Notes: generated by a model not told the origin, from the letters alone. 19,876 bases of DNA from Mansonella perstans (GCA_037074765.1 JBAMDO010000445.1:1-19876); one strand, 5' to 3'. Shown: positions 1 through 11,052, counted from the stretch's first letter. Translations and numbers: made by a program.

Positions 1-890
1 AAAGGCCCTTATCACACAAGCTCAATCAGAAGGTATCAACGAAGAAGAAATAAATAAGTGGGCACTCTACTATGATAACAAATATTCACTTTGGAGACGT
101 CGAAGCCGACTGGATAACGCTACTATGGGAATTTATGAAGATAATTCAAATCTCTTATATCTCCCTAGGCATAATCGATAACTAAGCTTCTCATACAACA
201 TCAACATGAAGAATTGTGCCATGCAGGAATCGCACACACATTAGCAGAATTAAGAATAACTTCTGGATACCTAAAGGTAGAACTGAAGTAAAGGGAGTAT
301 TGAATAGATGCATGGCATGCAAAAAATGGAGAGCAAGACCTTTCAAATTACCAGAAATGGCCAATATACCAGAAACACGAATCAACCGTACTAGGACGTT
401 TGAAAATATAGGACTAGATTATTTTGGTCCTCTTTCGATAAAGAATGAAAGCGGTCTCACCAAAAGATGGATAGCATTATTTACGTGCTTTACAACAAGG
501 GCCGTACACCTCGAAGTAGTAGATGATTTAACAGCTGAAAGCTTCATGCATGTATTAAGAAGATTCAGCGCACGACTATCTCAAACTGATACTTAGCGAT
601 AATGCTAACCAATTCCAATTAGTTTTCAGAACTATTATGAAGCATATCACAAAATTAAAAACCTTCTTGACAATGAAGGGTATCATTTGGAAAAATATAA
701 CGCCAAGAGCTCCATGGAGTGGTGGAGTATATGAAAGATTGATTGGCCTAACAAAAACAGCAATGAAACGATCCATTGGAAGAAAATTACTGTGGCAAAA
801 AGAATTAATCACATTAACGACCGAAATAGAAGGTATATTGAATACACGACCCCTCACATACAAGTTCAACAATCAATCGTTATTCGGCGA
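1..890 (+). pseudogene. BEL/Pao pol fragment: zinc-binding and integrase core, frameshifted
   Basis: Remnant of the 3' half of a BEL/Pao retrotransposon pol. Frame 2 is open from base 2 and reads a pre-integrase stretch ending LYLPRHNR, then a stop near 180. Reading continues in another frame (HEELCHAG near 210-235) and then in a third frame from 216 to 596. The HHCC zinc motif is visible as the His residues around HEELCHAG plus CMAC near 310-320. The integrase acidic triad is also visible: D in GLDYFGPL (about 415), D in LSDNANQF (about 593-616, after another frame change), and E in WSGGVYERL (about 715-740). Homology fades after TRPLTYKFNN near 870. At least three frameshifts or stops make it non-functional. 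Sequence upstream of base 1 is missing. Family assignment is confident; the exact 3' break is not. Confidence 0.85.
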
Positions 891-2195
891 GCATATATTT
901 CTTGTAGCATAATGCAGTATTGTACTGGCCTTTGCAGTGGAAACATATACGTTTCCTTTGTTTGCAGTCAATTGTTGCATGCTTCGTACGGAAACAATTT
1001 GTGCACGCTTTGAGCTCCTTCAAGCGTTCGAATCGTTGTTTGGCTATGAGACAATTTGGGCATTCATTATCCCAATGATTTTGATTATAAAATATACACG
1101 GTCTTTTTTCCTTTGCCCTATTGCTAGACTGAAAGTTCTTTGCCTCGTTTGATTGTTTTGTTATCAGTAGGGCGGATGTTCCTCTTCCCTTTTGAAATTG
1201 AATTGTTCTTTTTGGGATTTGTTCTTGTTGAGGTTTTTGGTTCCTACTTACTTCTTCACGGATTAATGTCAATAAGAATTTTCGTAAATGACTTATTGTC
1301 CACTTTTCCTTTTCTTCTTTCATTTGATATACTTTGTCCAAGATCCATGGTGGTAATTTGTTTTCAATTGTGGCTTCAATACTGGAGTGTTCCAAATTCT
1401 CGCCCAATCCTTCTAATTGGTCGAAGGATTTTTTCCATTACTTCGATTCTTATCTTCCATTCTTTGTCGTTTCGTTGAATGGAGTAAATTCGTTATATAA
1501 AGATTTCTTGATAGTAGCGGGATTGCCATATTTATCGATTAAGATCTGTTTTATTATTTCATAATTTTCCGGCGCTACATCGAACCCTCTAATAGCCTCT
1601 AGTGCTTCTCCTTTTAAACAGGAGATCAAATAAATAAGCTTTTGAATGATTGGGATTTGCTGCAGATTTATAGCTGTATTGAACTTATTCCAAAATTCTC
1701 TCCATAATTTAATATCTCCACTAAAAGTGGGTAATGGTAATTGTGGTAAATTTATTGTAGAATGATAAATAGGTGAAGGCTTAAGTAATTCCTTTTCCCT
1801 ATTGTCTAAAATTTTTCTTTTCGAAAGGCTGTTTCTAGATCGTTACAATATGAATTTAAGGTAATAATAATTTCCTTGCTATTATTGATCATATGTAAGA
1901 TACCTTGTTTGTCGTTGACCATTCTCTCGTATTTTTCTTCTTTTTTCTTTGTTGTTGGCGTGGTTTGTTGTATAAGATCCAACCATTTTTGATTGATCGT
2001 TTCCAGATTACTGACATACATTTCTAATCGCTTCACTTTGTTTTTGATAATTCGTTCTTTTGATTCATATTGTTGTTGCTGATCCTCCAGTTGGAGGTTT
2101 CGTTCTGGTGGTAATAATTCAAGCTTGTTGATCTCTTCCATAAGTTCACTTATTCTGTCGATGGTTGGTTTTGCTGAATTATTAAGGAAGTCGAC
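890..2195 (-). pseudogene. BEL/Pao gag remnant (DUF1759-type plus zinc knuckles)
   Basis: Gag-like region of a second element, opposite in strand to the integrase at 1-890. It begins at an ATG (2195) just inside a PBS and LTR. That ATG frame soon stops, and a +1 shift opens the coiled N-terminal part (1806-2141). Reading moves to another frame at about 1800 for the DUF1759-like core (LPLPTFSGD near 1730, YLISCLKGEAL, FDVAPENYE). Two more shifts follow near 1485 and 1430, and then an open stretch from 1407 contains GLGENLEHSS-like sequence and zinc knuckles (CTNCFRTKHATIDC, CFHCKGQYNTALC). The final knuckle ends near 900, where the sequence switches to the + strand integrase remnant, so protease and all later pol are absent. 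It resembles the intact gag at 15613-18042 domain by domain. Clearly dead. Confidence 0.85.
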
Positions 2196-2206
2196 ATTAC
2201 TTCAGC

Positions 2207-2224
2207 TCCCGACTCATGGCACCA
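2207..2224 (-). other. Primer-binding site of the 890-2709 element
   Basis: On the minus strand this reads TGGTGCCATGAGTCGGGA. It starts with the TGG expected opposite a tRNA CCA end and lies a few bases inside the LTR. It matches the PBS of the 14885-18699 element at 16 of 18 positions. I could not name the tRNA. Confidence 0.65.
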
Positions 2225-2231
2225 TAAAATC

Positions 2232-2709
2232 TGTTGTGAAAATTTTGTTCAGTTGTCGTTGAGTGAAAGGATTGAATTGATTGTTGTGTGGTTCTAATCT
2301 CAACGTTGGGTGATTTAACCGTTGTGTTGAGTTGAACTGCGTTGAATTGTAGGATAACCTCAAACTTGGGTAATTAAACCTTTTATTACAATTATTACTG
2401 AACGCACGCGGACATAATTAGAAACATTAACAAACGCGAGAAACATAATAAAAATATAAAAGAAATGGATGATGAGATTGATGAATATCGCCATGAAGAA
2501 AACAGTTATAATGGAAATTTGACAGTCTATTTATAGTATTAGGAGGGAGGTCAATGACATGATAAGACGATCATAATGTCAAATAATAAAGGAAAATTAA
2601 TGATGTGATGCAGAGATCATAATGTAAAATAATAAAGGATGATGTAATGGAGAGATCATAATGTACTTATTATTTACCTATTGAAACTCGCTGTATAGGT
2701 TTCGCGACA
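2232..2709 (-). repeat. LTR (5' LTR of the broken minus-strand element)
   Basis: About 478 bp bounded by TGTCGCGAAACC on the minus strand and ending CAACA next to the PBS, so the terminal repeat (TGTCG/CAACA) is imperfect. Inside, AATAAA is followed directly by the motif GGTTTAATTACCCAAGTTTG, which recurs in the other LTRs of this window, and then by a divergent second copy. A TATA-like TATAAATAGA occurs around 2530. No partner LTR is present and no target duplication can be assigned because the other end of the element is lost. Confidence 0.75.
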
Positions 2710-2879
2710 ATCTATAGCTTTTTAATTTGATATAAGACTTTTAAATGACAAAACACTTAATGTCACAGCATATTTTGCCAAAAAAAAGAAAACAAAATTT
2801 TATTATAAAAATAATTTTAACATTTATGAAAATTTCAAAAACTGAAGCTTCAAATTCAAGTATCGCTTCTGAAAATAAG

Positions 2880-4190
2880 GAAGTGCTGATGCAAAACTAA
2901 GTCTGACAGAATGGTGATGCTTAGCTACCTTTGACAGAATCCTGAAGCAGAACTAATTTTCACGAAACTTTGATGCATAATATGCACAAAACCCTGCTGT
3001 ACAATCCAGATGCATAACTATCTTTGACAAAATTCTGGGGCAAAACTAACTTTTTAATTGACAAAATCCTGCTGCACAACTAACTTTTAAAATGCCAAAA
3101 CTCCGATGCATAATGAAATTTGACAGAATCTTGATCCATAACTAACTTTTTAATTAACAAAATCCTGATGCCCAACTAACTTTAAAAAAATCTTGATGTA
3201 TAACGAATTTAGACAAATTTCTGAGGCATAATTAATCTTTCAATTGACAGAATCCTGATGCACAATAAACCTTTTAATTGACAAAAATCCTGACACATAA
3301 GAATCCATTAATTTGCAAAAACCTGATGCATAGCTTAATCCGACAAAATCCTAATTCATAACTTTTTTTGAAAATCCTGACCCATAACGAACGTTTTAAC
3401 TGACAAAATCTTGAAGCATAATTATCTTCGACAAAATCCCGATGCAATTAACCTTTGACAAAATCCTGAGGCACAACAAACTCTTTAATTAATTAACTCT
3501 GATGCATAACGAACTTTGACAGAATTCTATGCATAACTCATTTTGACATAATCCTGATGCATGACTAACTTTTTAATTGGGAAGGTTCTGATACAAATAC
3601 TAACTTTGACAAAATCTTGCTGCATAACTTACTTTTGATCAAATCCTGAGGCACAACTGACTTTTTAATTGACTAAACTCCGATGCATAATGAATTTGAT
3701 ATAATCGTGATCCATAACTAACTTTTTAATTGACAAAATTTCCTGATGCCTAGCTAACTTTGACAAAATCCAAATGCATAACCTACTAACAAAATCCCGA
3801 TGCACAAGTAGCCTTTGAACAAATCTTGAGGCACAACTAACTTTTCAATTGACAAAACTCCGATGCATAATGAACTTTGGCATAATCCTAATCCATAATG
3901 AACCTTTCAATTGACAAAATCCTGAAGCATAACTACCTTTGACAAAATCCTGATGCATAATTATCTTTGACAAAATCCTGAGGCACAACAAATTCGTTAA
4001 TTGATAAACCCTGATGCATAACGAACTCCGAAAAAATCCTGATGCATAATGAACTTTGACAGAATTCTGATGCATAACTAATCTTGACAAAATCCTTATG
4101 CATGATTACTTTAAGTTAGGAAAGTTCTAATACACAGTTTACTTTGACAAAATCCCGATGCAAAACAAACTTTAACATGGCTCAATCTTA
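2880..4190. repeat. Degenerate tandem array, unit about 25-36 bp
   Basis: About 40 imperfect copies of a unit close to TTTGACAAAATCCTGATGCA followed by TAACTAAC. Many units carry an extra TTTTTAATT stretch, which makes them longer. Spacing between successive GATGCATAA-like cores varies from about 25 to 36 bp. Copies are strongly diverged, so the array is old. Open frames here, such as 3845-4090 on the minus strand, are by-products of the repeat and are not annotated as genes. Confidence 0.85.
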
Positions 4191-5395
4191 ATTTCTTAAA
4201 CGGACTGTTTTAAGTAACAAGCGCAGGATTTTTTCTAAAAAGCGAGTCAATCTAGTATTTACTTAAATGTGCAGTTTTGAATAATGAAATCCGCATGATT
4301 TCTCCCAAGCACGAGTCATCTTAATTTACTTAACGAACTGTTTAAGTTATCTGCAGAGAAGTCTTACTAAAAAGCGAGTCAATTTGGTAATTACTTAACC
4401 GTGCTGTTTAAGTGACATACACACTACTCCTTCCTAACACAATTCAATCTACATTTCATTTAAACGTAGTGTTTTAGGTGATATTGTGCTGTTTTAAGAA
4501 TATACACACTATTCTTCCTAATACAATTCAATCTATATTTTATTTAGACGTGCTGTATTAGATGAAATCCACAGAGTTCTTCCTTAAAAATGAGTCAATG
4601 TTACTTTTATTTAAGCGTGCCATTTTGGACGAGATCCACAGGATTTCTCCCAACAAGAGTCAATCTAAATTTACTCAACCGTGCTGTTTTGAGTGATATA
4701 CACACTATTCCTTCTTAATACAATTCAATCTAAACTTACTTTAGCACAGTGTTTTAAGTGATATGCAGAAGAGTCTCTCTAAAAACCAAGTCGGTCTGGT
4801 ATTTATTGGGATGCATTTTAATGATATCTGCAGGATTCCTTTAAAATACGAGTTAATCTGTATATACTTGCACGTGCTGTTTTATGTGATATCCACACGA
4901 TTCCTTCCTAATAAAAGCCAATCTGTGCATTCTTAAACGCGCTGTTTTAAATATATCCACAGGATTTTTTCTAAAAACCAAGTCAATCTGATGTTAACTT
5001 GAATGCATTTTAATGTTATCTGCAGGATTTTTTCTGAATGCGATTTAGTCACTTATTTACTTAAAGCGGCTTTTGAAACGAAATTTATTAAAATTTTCCA
5101 ACTACCATTCAATCTATATGTTTGAAACGAAATCCAGGCTTCCTTCTAAATAACAAGTCTGTCTGGTTTTACTTGAACGTTTTTTAAATGATATCGACAG
5201 GATCCCTTTCAAATAAGAATGAATCTACATATATTTGCGCGTACTCTTTTAAGGATTGCTTCCAAATACGAGCAATCAATTATTTACTTGAACGAGTTGT
5301 TTTAAATGAAATCCATAGGAATGAAATCCTTCTAAAAAACAAGTCAATCTGGTATATTCTTGCATTTTAAAGATATCCACAGGATTCTTTCCAAT
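4190..5395. repeat. Degenerate tandem array, unit about 65 bp
   Basis: Roughly 17-18 diverged units. Each has a GAGTCAATCTGGTATTTACTT-like block, then GTGCTGTTTTAAGTGATAT, then CCACAGGATTCCTTC. Successive GAGTCAATCT-like blocks are spaced about 62-68 bp from 4244 to 4980, with one spacing of about 85 bp. The unit has no evident similarity to the array on its left, which it abuts directly. Confidence 0.85.
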
Positions 5396-5810
5396 CGATA
5401 GGAGCTATATTTTTTAGCTCTGCGGAAGGAAAGGAAAAAATTGGAAATGGTTTTTCCTGTTGAGATATTTTACTCGTAAGTGAATTAATGCAATTAGTTG
5501 TTTTTTCTGAACTCAAAATGAAGCCAAACGCAGGAAAATCAATTCCAGCTTCTATCAAAAGAGAGAAGCAAATTAAAAATGATTTTTCTTGTTCAGAAAT
5601 TTGACCCGTGAATGTGTTAACGAAAACAGTTGTTTTCTCCGCACTGAAATGAAATAAAAATATAAGAAAATCAGTTTCAGATTTTAGCACTGCAGAAAAA
5701 ATTTTGGAAATAATTTTTCTTTTTAAGAAATTTTGCCCATAAGTGAATTAATGCATTAATTTCTTTTTCTGAATCCAAAACGATTTCAGTTAGTATCATG
5801 ACTTCTTTTT
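5396..5810. repeat. Three copies of a repeat of about 133 bp
   Basis: Three tandem diverged copies start near 5405, 5545 and 5677. Each has an AGCTCTGC-like start, a GGAAATGGTTTTTCTTGTT-like block, a GTGAATTAATGCA-like block, and TTTTTCTGAAC-like then GAAAATCA-like ends. The minus-strand open frame of 107 codons at 5367-5690 is internally repetitive because of this array, so I do not call it a gene. Confidence 0.7.
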
Positions 5811-6379
5811 AACAGATCCATTTTCAATTTTAACTTTACCTGACAGATAAAGTTTTGATATTTTTTAAAAGTTATTTTCTTTTACTATGCAAAAAAAATT
5901 TTATAATTCAATTTTGTATGCGAATGAACAAAATCCATGGGTTTAATACTAAATTACCAATTAGAGAACAAAAAAAAAGAAAATACCTTGTTTATTATTA
6001 ATTGGTTCGACTTTAAATGAAATATTAAAAAATGTACAAGTTTTGTTAAATTCATATACATCTCTTTCTCTTTATTAAATAAAAAACTTCTAATTTCCTT
6101 TTTTAAATGTATGATGGTTGATCATTTATTATCTTATATTTTTTGATGCTTTATATTAAATTAAAAATGATAAAATCTCAATTTCATCTAAAATTTAATA
6201 AAATAAACGGAAAACAAATAGGAAAATTGTCTGAAAGCTTAATCTGATATCGATAGGAGCATAATCTTAAAACAGCTAAGGAACTGAATTTTTTAATAAA
6301 AAATAAAAAAATTTAAATGTTTAGATTTTTTTATTTCTAATAAAAAGTTGAACAAAAATTTTAATTTTTTTGTTTCATT
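5811..6379. other. AT-rich spacer with no recognised feature
   Basis: Very AT-rich, with many homopolymer A and T runs. I see no coding pattern, RNA gene or repeat beyond simple sequence. Confidence 0.6.
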
Positions 6380-6625
6380 ATGTGCTTGCCTTGTCTTAAT
6401 CCTTTTAACTGTAAAAATTATGAGGGTGATGAAATCAATGCTGCTCATCCTTACGGCAGCATCAATCAGGAAGTAAATCTGCAAAATTCACACAGCAATA
6501 GTTCAAATTTTGTTCATGTAACTTCAACCTATTATGTTATAAAACATCTCTTTTTTATTAAACACGTTAATCTGTCATGCACAGCTACGAGTATAACGAA
6601 AAAGAAATATATTATTAAAGAATAA
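6380..6625 (+). CDS. Hypothetical small protein or first exon (81 codons)
   Basis: Not recognised. The frame starts MCLPCLNPFNCKNYEGDE, and its first 100 bases are clearly less AT-rich than the surroundings, which suggests coding sequence. A possible splice donor (GAA|GTAAAT) follows codon 31 (ending GSINQE). The real product may be a first exon of about 31 codons joined to an exon I could not find, with the more AT-rich remainder being intron. The Cys-rich N-terminus could be acylated or could bind metal, but that is a guess. No strong start context or downstream exon was seen. Confidence 0.3.
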   Translation: MCLPCLNPFNCKNYEGDEINAAHPYGSINQEVNLQNSHSNSSNFVHVTSTYYVIKHLFFIKHVNLSCTATSITKKKYIIKE

Positions 6626-7181
6626 TCTTTTAACAAACAGAATATGCAGCGGTAATTTTCAAAGGAATTTAAATTACTCGAATCTTTTCCTACAATTTAT
6701 TGAACATACTTAGTCTATGCATCAATTCAAGAACATATTTTTTCTTTTAAAAAGCTTATAGAAAAATTATCACAGAAAAAATACTGAACAGTAAAAATTC
6801 GTCTTGTATCAAATCGCAAACATAATTCTAGATTAATTACAGAGCAAAAGATAAAAAGCGTTATGAACGTGTTGTCGAAAAAAGAAACGATTACCACGTC
6901 GGAAATCCAATAATTTTCGAAGAAATAAAACTTTGAAAAAAAAAATTTTAAAGTTAGTTACATAAAAATAAGTTTTTCGTTCAAAATATTCGTTTTTCAA
7001 CAATTTGCGGAAAAGTAAATTTCTCGAAAATAAAACAATTTGACAGCGGAAAAATTATTCATTCAATATCATTACCAACTGGACGATGACAATATGTGAC
7101 ATACCTTGTTTAAAAAAATATAGTTTGTTGTTGCGGAAAAATCTGATAATCAAGAGCCAAATTCCTCTTTAGATCGTTGAA
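6626..7181. other. AT-rich spacer and 3' flank of the NADAR gene
   Basis: No coding sequence seen. The part nearest 7181 should hold the 3' UTR of the minus-strand gene ending at 7182. On that strand there is an AATAAT variant roughly 110 bases past the stop, but no AATAAA in the first 100 bases. Confidence 0.5.
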
Positions 7182-9588
7182 TTAATGACGAACTGGCTGA
7201 GAGAAAGCAATGCTTGGTGCACCGTAACCACGACCGCCATAGCCAACATGACGTCCAAAGCCATGCGCACGTCCATGAAGAATACCGAGGCGACGTGTCG
7301 GATCAATACGACGCCAAACGTATTTCTTCAACTCATTAAAACGCTTTTCTATTTCCTGAAGACGTAAAACAATTTTCTCACAATACGCAAACATTATAAT
7401 TTATCCAAAACATTTTTCTTGTCACTCGCAGAATAACAAAAGAAATCATGTTTACTTAAGGAAAAAAATTTTTTTTGCAGTACTGTAAAAAAATCATCTT
7501 GAATTTTCGTAAATATGTATATATACGAAAAAACCTACTTGCTCCTCATAAGGTCCCGACCAAGTATGCGTCTCTTTAATCTGCTGGCGGAGTCTCATGA
7601 GAGCCTTACCGCCCTGATTTTCACCATCCCAGAAAATTGACTTATTTGCTTCATCACGGTTTTTACGCCAGCCTGTACCAAAAATCTGCAAAAAATATTG
7701 CTCTATAATTTATGTGAAAGTTCAATGTAACCATATTATGAATATGGAAAATGGAAAGCTTCGTTACAAATTTCTCTGCCTAAAAAATGCATACTTTGTC
7801 TTGTGAAGCAACAGCGATGTACGTCTTTCCAGTGTAAACTAGAAGATTAGCAATCCATCGTGTTTGCTCAAGCTTCAGACGCTGACCAGCTTCCCATATG
7901 CTCATTTTCACCTGAAAAATCAATTCTTTATAAAAACAATCATGAATTCAAATACATTATATATAAACTAATATCTGAAATGCTATCTTAATAAATCTGA
8001 AATGTGAAAGGATAATTTTAACTTACTTCATTCCATTTAGCTTCATTGAAGTCCTTAATATCCTTCATCGCTTCCTCTGCCTTGATTATAGAAGGGGCAT
8101 CAAGGATTTTCACCATCGCTTCCGAGTCTCCGAAATGTTCGGCCATTTTATACCTAAAAGTCATTAGCATTGCAAACAGCGATCTCAGAGCACCTCCTAT
8201 CATCGATAATTGCAGTTTTTTCCTATAATAACTCCGGACTACAGCACAAGCCAATAAAAAAAAACCAGTAATAGCGCTCTGCTGATTTATGCTCGATGCC
8301 TCTATCATCTCGGATGGAAACTTCGAATCTCAAACTGAGAGGGTCCTGCGCACCTGAAAATAAATGCTTATCCAGAACATGAAAAAACTTTTGCGCTAAC
8401 ACTCCAACGCTATATCCTGATATTGGAAACAAATTGTGACCAAAAATGCAAACCTCCCACAAGAATAAAGTCACGTCCAATATCGTCATAATCCAAATCC
8501 GCTTCAGTTGCACCAACTTTGAGATTATCTGTTTCTATTGATGCTCCACTTAATTCATTGATAGCTTGTTGCATGCGCTTTACTTTCTGCTTCACTCGCG
8601 CGTTTTCCAACTGAAACATAACAATTAAACAATACTCCAAAATATTTAATCATTATGTGGAAATGTATATATCAATAGATAGAATATAAGAGAATTTGTA
8701 ATTTAGATGATCTCTTCGATAGCACTGAACGATGACTATTTTCGATCACAAACTTTAGACTATAAATTTCTTCACACGGAAAACCGTAAATTGTGTCTGA
8801 GATGATGAACAAGGCAAATTAACTTCTTGAGTAACACATAAAATTTGGAAAATTAAATCAAACCTTGAGTTTCCGAACTGCTTGTCGCAAATTATCTTTT
8901 TCCTTTTCAAGCAGAACAACAGCATTACGAATCTGCGCCGAATCTTGCTTAATCCAAATAATTTCCTGAATGTCTTCATGCAGCACATCCAACCGCATGC
9001 CATAATGACAGACATCAATAATTTACCAGATAATTCATCGAACTGGGAAAAAGAAATCGATATGCAAATTCAATCCCATTTACCTGCTGCAAGTTATAAG
9101 TGCTGTTGCCCGAGCGACGGCCGTTGCCCGAAAGCGATTGAGGGGTAGCTCCTTCATCCATTGCAATGTGTGGTTGTTGTTGATAATCTACACTGCTTTC
9201 AAAGTTGTTGAAATTGCCCAAACTGGTGAAATCTACGTACCCTAAATAAGGCACCAGTAATGAATCGCTTGAAAACGGGAATGGAGCAGATACAGTTTGC
9301 AATAACTACCAGATTTGACCTATTCAATTGTTTGGGTCAAATACTCGTGTTTTCGCTGAATACGAATGACTCACACATCACTCATCATTTTTTTGTGCTA
9401 CCAAGTGGTAAAAAACCAAATTTACCACTAGGCAATTCATTGCTAAAATAATTTTAAGTTACATGCCAGAAAAAAATGTGAAGACAGACAATGATACAAA
9501 AAAATTCCATTTTTTTAGTCCATAAAATAAATTTTGTTAATATAAAGATACAACCGTTACCTCGCGTTCCGAGACCGGCGAAGCTCAT
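7182..9588 (-). CDS. Coiled-coil NADAR (YbiA-like) domain protein, nine exons
   Basis: Exons on the minus strand: 9588-9561, 9241-9084, 8965-8864, 8610-8454, 8353-8266, 8153-8027, 7911-7795, 7685-7539, 7355-7182. All junctions are GT-AG, phases agree, and the total is 1098 nt (365 aa plus stop). Residues 1-62 are low complexity. Residues 63-120 form a charged coiled coil (LLEKEKDNLRQAV, ARVKQKVKRMQ). Residues 140-300 are a NADAR domain: SAERYYWYKM with E174 in place of the usual EHYFQ-type Glu, AEHFGDSEA, WEAGQRLKL, ASQDKIFGTGW, and FWDGENQGGKALMRLR (W278, G280, N282). The tail is rich in Gly, Arg and His (GFGRHVGYGGRGYG). NADAR proteins are N-glycosidases or hydrolases acting on ribose-linked substrates, with reported removal of ADP-ribose from guanine in some families. 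The substrate here is unknown. The start of exon 3 is uncertain: bases 8998-8966 are also open in frame and coiled-coil-like. Confidence 0.85.
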
Positions 9589-9629
9589 CCCAGACCAAAT
9601 AATGTACCGTTCCCCGTTGAGTAACCCTG
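9589..9629 (-). promoter_or_regulatory. Probable splice or trans-splice acceptor before the NADAR start codon
   Basis: On the minus strand a pyrimidine-rich stretch ends CTTCTTGCAG at 9627, and 38 bases later comes the ATG at 9588. The frame is open back through the acceptor without another ATG. This fits either a spliced-leader acceptor, as is common in nematodes, or an internal exon boundary with a further 5' coding exon I did not find. I prefer the leader reading. Confidence 0.4.
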
Positions 9630-10535
9630 CAAGAAGCGGATAAAATCAATGAAGGTTACATCCAAAAGGAATGAAAAACGTTCAAATTTGTCAACTTCAA
9701 AAAAGTTAATCAAAAATTGGAAAGCTATGTAGGAAATCAGGAGAATGAAAGTTGTTTTTCAGGAAAGAATGATTAAATTTCGGAAAACTCATAATAGCAG
9801 AAACATAAGTCAAATATGATGAAAAATAAAACACATAACATGTCGATTATCAGTAACTAAAGAGGTTGAAAATTTGAAAAATTTTTTGTAATGAAATTAA
9901 AAATCTGAAATAATTCCTTTCAAATTAAGTGCAATCAAACATATCTAATGCGAAGTAACCAAAGTTCATTAATTTACGCTTAACCAAGACCCATGTGGTA
10001 CAACTGATAATCCAATTTCAGTTTTGGATTAGAATTGACATTTCTAATCCAAAATAGGAATGCTTAAATTGAAGTTAATTCAGTCTATAAACCAATGATA
10101 GAACCACTTCAACTTCAATAAATCCTGAGTAAAGCGGTAGAACGATATCACCAACACCATCATCTGTCAATCATCATAACAACTCCGAACATCGAAGATT
10201 CATGCATTGTCGAACACCAAAGATCCTAAAACTTTTTTAGGAAACGGTAAGTAGATAAGCGTAGCGTGATAATATTCGTATCGTACAGCATTGTAGCATT
10301 AGGTTGAAATGCAAGAAACACACACTTCGCTGCATTTTAATTTCATTTATGCATACTTTTTTGAATTTTTAAACAACAATTTGTATTTAACCAACACTGT
10401 GTGGCACACGTGTATAAAAACATATGTCATGCGTTAAAATGAATTCTGCCTGCAAGTTAGTAATATATTATTGTTTTGTCATAAGTAATATATGTATTAC
10501 CGTATTATTATATTATCATAAAATAATATATTGTA
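9630..10535. other. Spacer upstream of the NADAR gene
   Basis: AT-rich, no convincing exon on either strand. It should contain the promoter of the minus-strand gene, but I cannot place one. It contains the hairpin at 10022-10054. Confidence 0.5.
10022..10054. repeat. Perfect 13-bp inverted repeat with 7-base loop
   Basis: TTTTGGATTAGAA at 10022-10034 is followed by TTGACAT and then by its exact reverse complement at 10042-10054. Further imperfect complementarity of TTGAAGTT-type words lies just outside. It may be the core of a small palindromic element. Confidence 0.6.
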
Positions 10536-11027
10536 TGTCGCGAACTTTTATATCACGAAACTTCCAATAAGTCAATAAACGAAATTGTAACTGAACGTTA
10601 ATGACATTATGAATCATTCAATTAATTTTACAATCTTTAGATTTATTTCCCATGTTTCTTTGTTGTTATCTAAACTCACATCTTTCGTATTCATGTCATA
10701 AAGAAAATGCACTGCTAGTAATTACTTAAGATATCTATCTGATACTTAAGATATCTATCTAACAGTTTGTTTTGCGCTGTCATTTCTCCTTCTTCTAGCA
10801 TTTTGATCTAACAAAGGCAGTTTGTATTGCGCTATCGATCCTTCCTCTTATACGAATAAAGTTGCAACGATCGGTGCATACACAACTAAATTCAACTCAA
10901 TTCAACTCGACTCCATGTCATCTAAAACAATCTAAAACAACAAAAGATCAATCATTCCTAGAAACGTTGGCTATTCTGAACGTTGCCTATTCCTGGCTAC
11001 TAATTGATCTTTCGAAAATCTACGACA
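10536..11027 (+). repeat. LTR of a broken plus-strand BEL/Pao element
   Basis: About 492 bp, beginning TGTCGCGAAC and ending CTACGACA, followed after seven bases by a PBS. Two tandem copies of ACTTAAGATATCTATCT lie inside (about 10723-10760). The same word occurs in the LTRs at 11263 and 13050, which links the families. Near its 3' end are short AACTCAATTCAACTC runs like those of the other LTRs. The partner LTR is absent. Confidence 0.75.
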
Positions 11028-11034
11028 AAATTTT

Positions 11035-11052
11035 TGGTGCCGTGAGATCATG
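11035..11052 (+). other. Primer-binding site of the 10536 element
   Basis: TGGTGCCGTGAGATCATG starts seven bases inside the LTR. The first half (TGGTGCC, then TGAG) agrees with the PBS of the other elements, while the last bases have diverged. It runs into the gag start codon, as in the 14885-18699 element. Confidence 0.6.

Noticed and set aside
2880..4190. Regularly spaced short repeats that could suggest a CRISPR array
   Set aside because: Repeats are contiguous and diverged, with no unique spacers of constant length, and the genome is eukaryotic.
5367..5690. 107-codon minus-strand frame
   Set aside because: It lies on the 133-bp repeat copies and its translation is internally repetitive, with no known domain.
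5394..6260. 12-bp direct repeat ATCGATAGGAGC at 5394 and 6249, like a target duplication
   Set aside because: No element structure lies between them, and several chance 12-base matches are expected in 20 kb of AT-rich sequence.
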